Origin: Streptomyces sp. SID13726
GTDB taxonomy: Bacteria > Actinomycetota > Actinomycetes > Streptomycetales > Streptomycetaceae
Assembly (NCBI RefSeq): GCF_010548375.1
Contig: NZ_JAAGLY010000038.1
Location: 1-59,374, forward strand
Length of the DNA: 59,374 bases
Direction of reading: 5' to 3'
The notes beneath the pieces are model-generated. The model was given only the letters and a program-made list of their open reading frames with translations, was not told where the DNA came from and did not search any database. Positions within the stretch are counted from its first letter, which is position 1, and each line of letters begins with the position of its first letter. The position numbers were made by a program, and so were the translations under genes. Shown piece by piece: positions 9,101-15,745 of this stretch.

Positions 9101-9983
9101 TCTCGGCGGACGACTTCGCCTCGGTGAGCAGCTTCTCGGCCTCGGCCTGCGCCTTGCGCAGCGCCTCGTCGGCCTCCGCGATGCGCTGCTCGGCGGCCCG
9201 GCTCAGCTCGGTGGCCTGACGGCGGGCGGAGTCCGACTCGGTCGCCGTGGAGGTGCGCAGCTGCTCGGCGTGGTCGGTGGCCTCCTGCGCCTGCGTGGAG
9301 GCGCTCTCGATCAGCCGCTCGGCGTCCGTGCGGGCCCGGCGCAGCAGTTGCTCGGCCTCCGCGCGGGCCGTCTCGGCGTCGCTCGTCAGACGCTGGCGGG
9401 CCTCGGTGGTGACCCGCTCGGCCTCGGCACGGGCGGCCGCCATGGCCTGCTCGGCCTCCGCGCGGGACTCCTCCAGGAGCCGGCGGGCCTGCGACTCGCT
9501 GCGGGCGCGCAGCTGCTCGGCCCACGCCACGTTCTCGTTGACGTGCGACTCGACGGTCTGCCGGCGCTCGGCCAGCTCCTGGTCGAGCTGCTGCCGGCGG
9601 GTGACCGCCTCCTGGTGCAGCTCCGCCTGGAGGCGCGCGGCCTGCTCGGCGTGCTCCTGGAGGATGCGCTGGGTCTGAGCGCGGACCTGGCTCAGCTCGC
9701 GCTCGGCGTCCTGCCGCAACTGGTCGGCCTGGACCTGGGCGTTGCGCAGCAACTGCTCGGCCTGGTAGCCGATGTCACCGCCGTCGTAGGACGGCCGGGA
9801 CATGAGGGTGCGCCGCGCCTCGTGCAACTTGGCGCGCAGCACCTCGACCTGGTAGCCGAGGTCCTCGGCGTGCTGGATCGCCTTTTCCCGCTCGGTCTTC
9901 AGCCGGTCCATCTCGGCCTCGAACCGAGAGAGGTGGTCGACGTCAGCCGCCGGCTCTCGCTCCTGGCGTTCGTAGCCCCGCAC
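6105..9983 (-). CDS. scy: Scy, giant polarisome coiled-coil protein
   Basis: About 1290 residues, almost all coiled coil (repeated AEAERLRxEA-type segments). Scy organises the tip-organising centre of Streptomyces hyphae with DivIVA and FilP. The N-terminal head RGYERQEREPAADVDHLSRF and the tail with VRRREDINTEISRVQDVLEA match the family as I know it. Start choice: GTG at 9983 gives VRGYERQE, the family start; an in-frame TTG at 10013 would add ten residues and cannot be excluded. The 51-residue repeat periodicity makes copy-number change easy, and this protein is slightly shorter than the S. coelicolor one (about 1326). Located 182 bp upstream of filP. The antisense strand is open for almost its full length, an effect of codon bias. 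Confidence 0.93.
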   Translation of the reverse strand: MRGYERQEREPAADVDHLSRFEAEMDRLKTEREKAIQHAEDLGYQVEVLRAKLHEARRTLMSRPSYDGGDIGYQAEQLLRNAQVQADQLRQDAERELSQVRAQTQRILQEHAEQAARLQAELHQEAVTRRQQLDQELAERRQTVESHVNENVAWAEQLRARSESQARRLLEESRAEAEQAMAAARAEAERVTTEARQRLTSDAETARAEAEQLLRRARTDAERLIESASTQAQEATDHAEQLRTSTATESDSARRQATELSRAAEQRIAEADEALRKAQAEAEKLLTEAKSSAEKTLASAESANEQRTRTAKEQVARLVSEASQEAEATKESAEQIVADARAEAEKILAEASEKARTLTAEESATQLSKAAKTAEDVLNKAQEDAQNTTKAAAEEAERIRREAETEADRLRAEAHDIAEQLKGSAKDDTKEYRAKTVELQEEARRLRGEAEQLRADAVAEGEKIRAEARKEAVQQIEEAAKTAEELLSKAKADADELRQSATTDSEKVRTEAIERATTLRRQAEETLQRTRQEAERHREEVVEQSEGIKADAEQAVRELREETERAIEVRRAEAADELTRLHTEAEERLTAAEQSLTEAREEASRIRREAGEETERLRGEAAERIRTLQQQAEAEADRLRDEAASDASASRAEGEAVAVRLRSEAATEAERLKSEAQDTADRLRTEARAAAERLATEASETLAAAQEEADRRRREAEEYLGAARQEADQERERAREQSEELLASARNRVEEAQAEAVRLVEEADRRAGEMVSAAEQHAQQVRDSVAGLHEQAQEEITGLRSAAEHASDRTRREAQEEADRVRGDAYSERERASEDAARIRREAAEETDAAKSLAERTVSEAIAEAERLRSDSSEHAQRVRTEASDTIAQADQDASRTRADAREDANRIRSDAATQADTLITEARNEAERLTTETLTDTDRLRTETVAEAERVRAESVAKAERLIGEATGDAERLRAEAADTVGQAQQHAERIRSESQRVKADAAAEAEQLVNSARAEADRTLDEARKDANKRRSEAAEQVDTLITETAAEADKLLTEAQQQALKTTADAEGQADTMVGAARKEADRLVAEATVEGNSTVEKARTDADELLVGARRDATAIRERAEELRDRITGEIEALHERARREAAETMKSTGDRCDALIKASEEQLAKAQAKAKELVSEANSEAGKVRIAAVKKAEGLLKEAEQKKATLVREAEELKAEAIREARRTVEEGKRELEVLVRRREDINTEISRVQDVLEALESFEAPTAGKDGGVKAGAAVGAPRSGKPSDS

Positions 9984-10192
9984 TGCGCGGTCCCATCCGT
10001 CCCCTGGTCGCAAGTCTTTCCGAACGAGCCCTGTCCATCCGCCGAACGGGGCCCCCGGGGAATGGTGTCAGATCAACGGCGGAGCATGGGCTGCCGCCCA
10101 CTGCTCGTCCCCCGAAACCCGGACCCCGGAAAGCGATCACCCCCGTTCCGGGAGCGACCGCCCCCAACCCTACCGGCCCATATGTACGAGGG

Positions 10193-10633
10193 TCAGTGCT
10201 CAGGTGACTCAACAGGCGCCGAAGTGACCAGTTCTGTCAGTACGCCATGGCAATCCTTTGGGTGCAGGAAGGTGATCCGTGACCCCATGGAGCCGCGTCG
10301 CGGCTCCTCGTACAGAACGCGTACGCCCTTTTCCTTGATGTCGGCCGCCTCCCCGTCCACATCCGCCGTACCGAAAGCGATGTGGTGGACACCCTCGCCG
10401 TTCTTGTCGAGCCACTTGGCGACGGTCGAGTCGGGGCGGGTGGGCTCCAGGAGCTGCAGGTAGGAGGCCCCGCCGTCGGAGGTCTCGTTGATCTTGAGCA
10501 TGGCCTCGCGCACGCCCTGCTCCTCGTTGACCTCGGAGTGGAACACCTCGAAGCCGTAGGTGGCACGGTAGAACTCGACAGTCTTGTCGAGGTCGAAACA
10601 GGCGATCCCGATGTGGTCGATTCGCGTCAGCAT
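10193..10633 (-). CDS. mce: Methylmalonyl-CoA epimerase
   Basis: Interconverts the (2R) and (2S) epimers of methylmalonyl-CoA, linking propionyl-CoA carboxylation and the B12-dependent mutase. It is a 146-residue vicinal-oxygen-chelate protein with two beta-alpha-beta-beta-beta modules. The expected metal ligands can be placed as His7 (DHIGIA), Gln60 (YLQLLEP), His84 (GVHHIAF) and Glu134 (VLTELV). The ATG at 10633 gives MLTRIDHIG, the usual family start. The gene is divergent from the thiolase at 10782, with MeaB just beyond, so the three form a short-chain acyl-CoA neighbourhood. Full length, no anomalies. Confidence 0.95.
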   Translation of the reverse strand: MLTRIDHIGIACFDLDKTVEFYRATYGFEVFHSEVNEEQGVREAMLKINETSDGGASYLQLLEPTRPDSTVAKWLDKNGEGVHHIAFGTADVDGEAADIKEKGVRVLYEEPRRGSMGSRITFLHPKDCHGVLTELVTSAPVESPEH

Positions 10634-10781
10634 GCTGTTAGTGCATCGCTCGCGCGGTGGTTACGCAACGTGCGCGCGATCACACCGACGGCCCGATGAC
10701 GGCACGGAGTGCCACTCACTACATTTGAAGTAAACCCTCGTTCACTCCTCGGCAGTGCAGCCGGTAAGGGGATCGCAGCTC

Positions 10782-11984
10782 ATGTCTGGATCGAACAGCA
10801 CGACCTCGGTGATCGTCGCGGGCGCCCGTACGCCCATGGGACGGCTGCTGGGCTCGCTGAAGTCCTTCTCCGGAGCCGACCTCGGCGGCTTCGCGATCAA
10901 GGCCGCCCTCGACCGTGCGGGGATCGGCGGCGACCAGGTGCAGTACGTCATCATGGGCCAGGTCCTCCAGGCCGGCGCGGGCCAGATCCCGGCCCGCCAG
11001 GCCGCCGTCAAGGCCGGCATCCCGATGAACGTCCCGGCGCTCACCATCAACAAGGTCTGTCTCTCCGGCCTCGACGCCATCGCGCTCGCCGACCAGCTGA
11101 TCCGCGCCGGTGAGTTCGACGTGGTCGTCGCGGGCGGCCAGGAGTCCATGACCAACGCCCCACACCTGCTCCCGAAGTCCCGCGAGGGCTTCAAGTACGG
11201 CGCGATCGAGATGCTCGACGCCATGGCGTACGACGGCCTCACCGACGCCTACGAGAACATCCCCATGGGCGAGTCCACGGAGAAGCACAACGGCCGCCTC
11301 GGCATCCTCCGTCCCGAGCAGGACGAGATCGCCGCCCTGTCCCACCAGCGGGCCGCCGCCGCCCAGAAGAACGGCGTCTTCGAGGCCGAGATCACCCCGG
11401 TCGAGATCCCGCAGCGCAAGGGCGACCCGGTCCTCTTCAGCAAGGACGAGGGCATCCGCGGCGACACCACCGCCGAGTCCCTCGGCAAGCTCCGCCCGGC
11501 CTTCACCAGGGACGGCACCATCACCGCCGGCTCCGCCTCGCAGATCTCCGACGGCGCCGCCGCCGTGGTCGTGATGAGCAAGGCCAAGGCGCAGGAGCTG
11601 GGCCTCGCGTGGATCGCCGAGATCGGCGCCCACGGCAATGTGGCCGGACCGGACAACAGCCTCCAGTCCCAGCCGTCCAACGCGATCCTGCACGCCCTCA
11701 AGAAGGAGGGCCTGGAGGTCTCCGACCTCGACCTCATCGAGATCAACGAGGCGTTCGCGGCCGTAGCCGTCCAGTCGATGAAGGACCTCGGCGTGTCCAC
11801 CGAAAAGGTGAACGTGAACGGTGGCGCCATCGCCCTCGGCCACCCCATCGGCATGTCCGGCGCCCGGCTCGTCCTGCACCTCGCCCTGGAGCTGAAGCGG
11901 CGCGGCGGCGGGATCGGCGCGGCCGCCCTGTGCGGTGGCGGCGGTCAGGGTGACGCACTGGTCGTGCGGGTACCCAAGGCCTGA
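10782..11984 (+). CDS. Acetyl-CoA C-acetyltransferase (thiolase)
   Basis: Condenses two acetyl-CoA to acetoacetyl-CoA or runs in reverse; a cytosolic tetramer by family. The protein has 400 residues. The nucleophile Cys93 lies in NKVCLSGLDA, the catalytic His is in ALGHPIGMSGAR, and the second Cys is in LCGGGGQGDAL near the C-terminus. The ATG at 10782 (MSGSNSTT) follows AAGGGG and fits the family better than an in-frame ATG 27 bp upstream. It is followed by meaB after 25 bp, probably in one transcript. The divergent promoter region to mce is 10634-10781. Confidence 0.94.
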   Translation: MSGSNSTTSVIVAGARTPMGRLLGSLKSFSGADLGGFAIKAALDRAGIGGDQVQYVIMGQVLQAGAGQIPARQAAVKAGIPMNVPALTINKVCLSGLDAIALADQLIRAGEFDVVVAGGQESMTNAPHLLPKSREGFKYGAIEMLDAMAYDGLTDAYENIPMGESTEKHNGRLGILRPEQDEIAALSHQRAAAAQKNGVFEAEITPVEIPQRKGDPVLFSKDEGIRGDTTAESLGKLRPAFTRDGTITAGSASQISDGAAAVVVMSKAKAQELGLAWIAEIGAHGNVAGPDNSLQSQPSNAILHALKKEGLEVSDLDLIEINEAFAAVAVQSMKDLGVSTEKVNVNGGAIALGHPIGMSGARLVLHLALELKRRGGGIGAAALCGGGGQGDALVVRVPKA

Positions 11985-12009
11985 GTCCCTCTTGGTGAAC
12001 GGAGCTGTG

Positions 12010-12966
12010 ATGCAGGACGTCTCCACCCTGGTCGCCCAGGCCAGGGAAGGCCGGCCGCGAGCCGTGGCCCGGCTGATCTCCCTGGTGGAGGGGGCGTCCC
12101 CGCAGCTCAGGGAGGTCATGGCGGCGCTGGCCCCGCTGACGGGCCACGCCTATGTGGTGGGCCTGACCGGCTCACCCGGCGTCGGCAAGTCCACGTCCAC
12201 CTCCGCCCTGGTCACCGCGTACCGCAAGCAGGGCAGACGCGTCGGCGTCCTCGCCGTCGACCCGTCGTCCCCCTTCTCGGGCGGAGCCCTGCTCGGCGAC
12301 CGGGTGCGCATGTCGGACCACGCCTCCGACCCCGGCGTCTACATCCGCTCCATGGCGACCCGCGGCCACCTCGGCGGCCTCGCCCGGTCCGCCCCGCAGG
12401 CCGTCCGGGTCCTGGACGCGGCCGGCTGCGAGGTGATCCTCGTCGAGACGGTCGGGGTGGGCCAGTCCGAGGTGGAGATCGCCGCCCAGGCGGACACCTC
12501 CATGGTGCTGCTCGCCCCCGGCATGGGCGACGGCATCCAGGCCGCCAAGGCCGGGATCCTGGAGATCGGCGACGTCTACGTCGTCAACAAGGCCGACCGC
12601 GACGGCGCCGACTCCACCGCCCGCGAGCTCAACCACATGCTGGGCCTCGGCGAGTCCCGCAAACCCGGCGACTGGCGGCCGCCGATCGTCAAGACCGTCG
12701 CCTCGCGCGCGGAGGGCGTCGACGAGGTCGTGGAGGCCCTGGAGAAGCACCGCGCGTGGATGGAGGAGCACGGCGTCCTCGCCGAGCGCCGCCGCGCCCG
12801 CGCCGCCACCGAGGTCGAGGCGATCGCCGTCACCGCCCTGCGCGAACGCATCGGCGACCTCCGGGGCGACCGCCGCCTGGACGCCCTCGCCGAGCGGATC
12901 GTCGCCGGCGCACTCGACCCCTACCGGGCCGCGGACGAACTGGTGGAGGGCCTGACCCAGGGCTGA
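12010..12966 (+). CDS. meaB: MeaB, G-protein chaperone of methylmalonyl-CoA mutase
   Basis: P-loop GTPase of 318 residues (MeaB/ArgK/MMAA family) that protects B12-dependent acyl-CoA mutases and gates cofactor delivery. Visible motifs are Walker A GSPGVGKST near residue 56, DPSSPFSGGALLGDR (the base-specific MeaB stretch), ETVGVGQSEVE (Walker B/switch) and the NKAD guanine specificity motif. The ATG at 12010 sits 6 nt after GGAG; upstream in-frame starts lie inside the thiolase gene. Neighbours mce and thiolase support a role in the methylmalonyl-CoA pathway. A dead remnant of the related icmA mutase occurs at 32.1 kb; no intact mutase is in the window. Confidence 0.94.
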   Translation: MQDVSTLVAQAREGRPRAVARLISLVEGASPQLREVMAALAPLTGHAYVVGLTGSPGVGKSTSTSALVTAYRKQGRRVGVLAVDPSSPFSGGALLGDRVRMSDHASDPGVYIRSMATRGHLGGLARSAPQAVRVLDAAGCEVILVETVGVGQSEVEIAAQADTSMVLLAPGMGDGIQAAKAGILEIGDVYVVNKADRDGADSTARELNHMLGLGESRKPGDWRPPIVKTVASRAEGVDEVVEALEKHRAWMEEHGVLAERRRARAATEVEAIAVTALRERIGDLRGDRRLDALAERIVAGALDPYRAADELVEGLTQG

Positions 12967-12987
12967 TCCGCTGGTACGTTGATCCGC

Positions 12988-13008
12988 ATGTTCCTCCTCT
13001 TGGCCTAG
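12988..13008 (+). CDS. Putative leader peptide, six residues (MFLLLA)
   Basis: A six-codon frame, ATG TTC CTC CTC TTG GCC TAG, lies between meaB and the MFS gene. No Shine-Dalgarno precedes it. TACGTT at 12975-12980 is placed so that transcription would begin at or next to the ATG, so a leaderless message is likely. Bases 12990-12996 (GTTCCTC), inside codons 1-3, are the exact complement of GAGGAAC at 13081-13087, the ribosome binding site of the MFS gene. The stop codon sits at the foot of a second helix. This is the architecture of a translational attenuator. Expression of the peptide itself is inferred, not seen. Confidence 0.6.
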   Translation: MFLLLA

Positions 13009-13087
13009 CAGGCGCCCCCGAGCCACGGTCCGAGCACACCGCTCCCGTGGCTCCTCGGTGTCCCCTCCCACGCCTGCTTCGAGGAAC
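12990..13087 (+). promoter_or_regulatory. Structured attenuator leader hiding the MFS ribosome binding site
   Basis: Three nested perfect helices can be drawn. P1 pairs 12990-12996 with 13081-13087 (7 bp) and covers the Shine-Dalgarno GAGGAA. P2 pairs 13007-13014 (AGCAGGCG) with 13071-13078 (CGCCTGCT), 8 bp. P3 pairs 13020-13028 (GAGCCACGG) with 13045-13053 (CCGTGGCTC), 9 bp. The 5' strand of P1 is the coding sequence of the leader peptide, so a ribosome there would open P1 and release the MFS start at 13093. The pairing is read directly; the regulation is inferred. Confidence 0.65.
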
Positions 13088-13092
13088 CCGCC

Positions 13093-14316
13093 ATGTCCGC
13101 GTCCTACGCGCTCGTGCTGCGCATTCCGCACGCCCGCCGCACCTTCGCCACCGCCCTGCTCGGGCGGCTCTCCTACGGCGTCGTCCCGCTGTCCGTGATG
13201 CTCGCCGTGAACCGGGCCTCGGGCTCGTACGCCGTGGCGGGCGCGGCGATGGCGCTCTTCGGCGCCACCGTTGTCCTCCTGGCCCCCGCGAGGGCCGCCC
13301 TCATCGACCGGTACGGGCCGCGCCGGGCGCTCGTCCCCCTGCTCACCGCGTACGTCGTGCTGCTCGCCCTGCTCACCGCCGCCGTGTGGCGCCCCGGCGC
13401 CTCGCCCGTCCTCCTCGGCATCCTCACCGCCCTCGCGGGGGCCTGCGTGCCGCCGCTCGGGCCGACCATGCGGACCGTGTGGTCCCGCCTCGCCCAGGAC
13501 GACAAGGCGCTGCTCCAACGGGCGTACAGCCTCGACGGAGTGGCCGAGGAACTGCTCTTCGTCTCGGGCCCGCTGCTGGTGGGCGTCCTCGTCGGGGTCG
13601 TAGCGCCGACCGCCGGGATCGTCGTCGGAGCGGCCCTGATGGTGGCGGGGACGACCGGATTCGTACGGTCGCCTGCGGTGCGGGCGGTGCCTCCCGCCGC
13701 TCCTTCCTCCGTACGGCGGGACAGCGGCGGTCGGCGGGTACTGCGCCGGATCGCCCGTCCCGTGGGCGCCGCCGCGGCCGTGGGCCTCGCGCTGGGCGTG
13801 CTCGACCTGCTCGTCGTGGTGTTCGCCGAGCGGCACCACCACGGCGCCGCGAGCGTGGCCTGGGTGCTGGCCGCGCTGTCCGCCGGGAGCGCGGTCGGCG
13901 GGCTGCTCAACGGGTCGGTGAACTGGAGCCTCCCCGCGCGGACCCGGCTGACCCTGCTGACGGCCTGCTTGGGCGCGGCCCTGGTCGGCGCCGGACTCGC
14001 GCCCGGCCTCGGCACCCTCGCCCTGGTCATGGCGGGCGCCGGGTTCTTCGTGTCGCCCGCCGTCACCACGGCCTATCTCATCGCCGACGCGACGGTCGCT
14101 CCCGAGGCCCGTACCCGGGCCGGAGCGTGGGTCAACACGGCTGTCAACGCGGGCAGTACGGGCGGGACGGCGGCGGCCGGGGTCCTGGCGGGGCGGCTGC
14201 CGGTGGCTGGGTGCTTCGCGGTGACGGGCGCGGTGGTCGTGGTGACGGCGGTCCTGGGCATGACGAAGGGCGCCCGGGGGAGGGGCGCCCTTCGTGAGGA
14301 GGTGGCTGTGGTGTGA
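13093..14316 (+). CDS. MFS transporter
   Basis: Membrane exporter of 407 residues with about twelve hydrophobic segments. A conserved loop after helix 2 reads LIDRYGPRRALVP, the MFS signature; no fused domains. The ATG at 13093 is six bases after GAGGAA. The upstream leader (12988-13087) pairs with that site, which suggests inducible translation, a common device for antibiotic exporters and ribosome-protecting genes. The 3' end contains a 13-bp perfect hairpin (14263-14295) about 20 bp before the stop. Substrate unknown; because the control appears ribosome-linked, a translation inhibitor would be a reasonable inducer, but this is inference. Confidence 0.88.
   Translation: MSASYALVLRIPHARRTFATALLGRLSYGVVPLSVMLAVNRASGSYAVAGAAMALFGATVVLLAPARAALIDRYGPRRALVPLLTAYVVLLALLTAAVWRPGASPVLLGILTALAGACVPPLGPTMRTVWSRLAQDDKALLQRAYSLDGVAEELLFVSGPLLVGVLVGVVAPTAGIVVGAALMVAGTTGFVRSPAVRAVPPAAPSSVRRDSGGRRVLRRIARPVGAAAAVGLALGVLDLLVVVFAERHHHGAASVAWVLAALSAGSAVGGLLNGSVNWSLPARTRLTLLTACLGAALVGAGLAPGLGTLALVMAGAGFFVSPAVTTAYLIADATVAPEARTRAGAWVNTAVNAGSTGGTAAAGVLAGRLPVAGCFAVTGAVVVVTAVLGMTKGARGRGALREEVAVV
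14263..14295. terminator. Hairpin overlapping the 3' end of the MFS gene
   Basis: ACGAAGGGCGCCC (14263-14275) and GGGCGCCCTTCGT (14283-14295) form a perfect 13-bp stem with a 7-nt loop. It lies inside the last codons of the MFS gene and in front of the convergent PepSY gene, so it can serve as a bidirectional terminator while also being translated. Confidence 0.65.
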
Positions 14317-14324
14317 CGGTCGGG

Positions 14325-14951
14325 TCAGTCGTCCTCGCGGTCCTGGGTGACCTTGCCCGAGTCGAGGGCGACCTTCCACTCGCCCTGCTTGCCGTCCTTC
14401 ACGGTGTCCACGGACCAGGCCACCGTGCCGCGGTCGTCGTCGAGGCCGACCTCGGTCACCGTGCCCTTCGCGGCGGCGGCCAGCGCGGCCTCGCGGGCGT
14501 CGGTCTTCGCACCCTTCACCGCGGCCAGCTCGGCGCGGTCGTCGCCGTCGTTGTCGTCGTCGGCGTCACGCTGGGCGCCGAGCACCTTGCCGGAGTCCGG
14601 GGCGACCCGCACGTCGTACTCGGTGCCGTCGCCCTTGACGACGGTCACCTCCCAGACGTCGGCGCCGTCGTCGTCCAGGTCGGCGGAGACGGCGGTGCCC
14701 GGGGTGTGCTTCAGGGCGGCGGCGATGGCGTCGGCGGCGGTGACGCCGGTGCCGGAGACCGCCGTACGGTCGTCCGAGTCGTCGTCCCGGTCGTCCGCGG
14801 AGTCGTCGCGGTCGGCGGTCACCTGGGTGGTGGTGTGCGCCTGGCGCTGCGTCGCCGTCGCGTCGTCGTTCCCCGCCGCGAAGGCGGCGACCGTGCCCCC
14901 GGCGGCCAGCGCGGCGGCGGTGAGGGTGGCGATGACGATGTTGCGCTTCAT
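14325..14951 (-). CDS. Secreted PepSY-domain protein
   Basis: Exported protein of 208 residues with a Sec signal (MKRNIVIATLTAAALAAGG, cleavage near AFA-A at about residue 25), then an Asp-rich, likely disordered stretch, then two PepSY modules: one around TAADAIAAALKHTPG, with WEVTVVKGDGTEYDVRV, and one around DAREAALAAAAKG, with WSVDTVKDGKQGEWKV. PepSY proteins act outside the membrane, often with sensor kinases or peptidases. The gene is divergent from an OmpR-type two-component system, and the three CTGAAG repeats between them suggest that the regulator controls it. A role in signal sensing or cell-wall stress is inference. Confidence 0.88.
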   Translation of the reverse strand: MKRNIVIATLTAAALAAGGTVAAFAAGNDDATATQRQAHTTTQVTADRDDSADDRDDDSDDRTAVSGTGVTAADAIAAALKHTPGTAVSADLDDDGADVWEVTVVKGDGTEYDVRVAPDSGKVLGAQRDADDDNDGDDRAELAAVKGAKTDAREAALAAAAKGTVTEVGLDDDRGTVAWSVDTVKDGKQGEWKVALDSGKVTQDREDD

Positions 14952-15016
14952 GGGGATTCCTCCAGAGCCTGTCTGCTTCGTTCGCTTTCGACGGGAACCA
15001 AGTTGCCGGAGGACAG

Positions 15017-15053
15017 CTGAAGCGGACCTGAAGGCCCCTGAAGGCGTCTTCAG
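15017..15053. promoter_or_regulatory. CTGAAG repeats, probable OmpR-family response-regulator box
   Basis: CTGAAG occurs at 15017, 15028 and 15038 (spacing 11 and 10 bp, one helical turn), and the inverse CTTCAG at 15048-15053. Helically phased direct repeats are the usual binding pattern of OmpR/PhoB regulators. The box is 24 bp before the response-regulator start and 66 bp from the divergent PepSY start. Confidence 0.65.
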
Positions 15054-15076
15054 GTTCGCTTTGCGACGCTGTACAC

Positions 15077-15745
15077 ATGCGCCTGCTGATCGTCGAGGAC
15101 GAGAAACGACTCGCCGTGTCCCTTGCCAAGGGACTCACCGCCGAGGGCTATGCCGTCGACGTCGTCCACGACGGCCGGGAGGGACTGCACCGGGCCGGCG
15201 AGGGGTCGTACGACCTGGTGATCCTCGACATCATGCTGCCCGGCCTCAACGGCTACCGGATCTGCGCCGCCCTGCGCGCCGCGGGCCACGAGGTGCCGAT
15301 CCTGATGCTCACCGCCAAGGACGGCGAGTACGACGAGGCCGAGGGCCTGGACACCGGCGCCGACGACTACCTGACCAAGCCCTTCTCGTACGTCGTCCTC
15401 GTCGCCCGCGTCAAGGCCCTGCTGCGCCGCCGCGGCCAGGGCGCCGGGGCCTCGCCGGTCCTGGAGACCGGGCCGCTGCGCATCGACACCGCGGCCCGAC
15501 GGGTCTTCCTCGACGGCGCCGAGGTCACCCTCACCGCCAAGGAGTTCTCCGTCCTGGAGCAGCTCGCGGTGCGGGCCGGCGAGGTCGTCTCCAAGGCGCA
15601 GATCCTGGAGCACGTCTGGGACTTCGCGTACGACGGCGACCCCAACATCGTCGAGGTGTACGTCAGCACGCTGCGCCGGAAGCTGGACGCGGGCCTGATC
15701 CGCACGGTCCGGGGCGCCGGGTACCGGCTGGAGGCCCGCAGATGA
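15077..15745 (+). CDS. Two-component response regulator, OmpR/PhoB family
   Basis: DNA-binding regulator of 222 residues. The receiver domain (1-115) has the acidic pocket VEDE at residues 6-9, phospho-acceptor Asp51 (LVILDIMLPG), Thr79 and Lys101 (LTKPF). A winged-helix effector (about 128-220) contains TLTAKEFSVLEQLAVRAG and the recognition segment IVEVYVSTLRRKL. The stop overlaps the kinase start by 4 bp (ATGA), so the pair is co-translated. Phased CTGAAG repeats just upstream suggest autoregulation and control of the PepSY gene. Confidence 0.94.
   Translation: MRLLIVEDEKRLAVSLAKGLTAEGYAVDVVHDGREGLHRAGEGSYDLVILDIMLPGLNGYRICAALRAAGHEVPILMLTAKDGEYDEAEGLDTGADDYLTKPFSYVVLVARVKALLRRRGQGAGASPVLETGPLRIDTAARRVFLDGAEVTLTAKEFSVLEQLAVRAGEVVSKAQILEHVWDFAYDGDPNIVEVYVSTLRRKLDAGLIRTVRGAGYRLEARR

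Noticed and set aside
4987..10013. Cellulose-binding proteins (older annotation for filP and scy)
   Set aside because: No carbohydrate-binding domain; the sequences are cytoskeletal coiled coils.
6033..10463. Open frame of 1476 codons on the plus strand opposite scy
   Set aside because: It is the exact antisense of the Ala/Glu/Arg coiled-coil gene. The translation is Leu/Gly/Arg low complexity with no domain, and the minus strand holds a well-known protein.
12172..14379. Open frame of 735 codons on the minus strand opposite meaB and the MFS gene
   Set aside because: Gly/Arg/His-rich GC artefact, antisense to two clear genes, no ribosome site.
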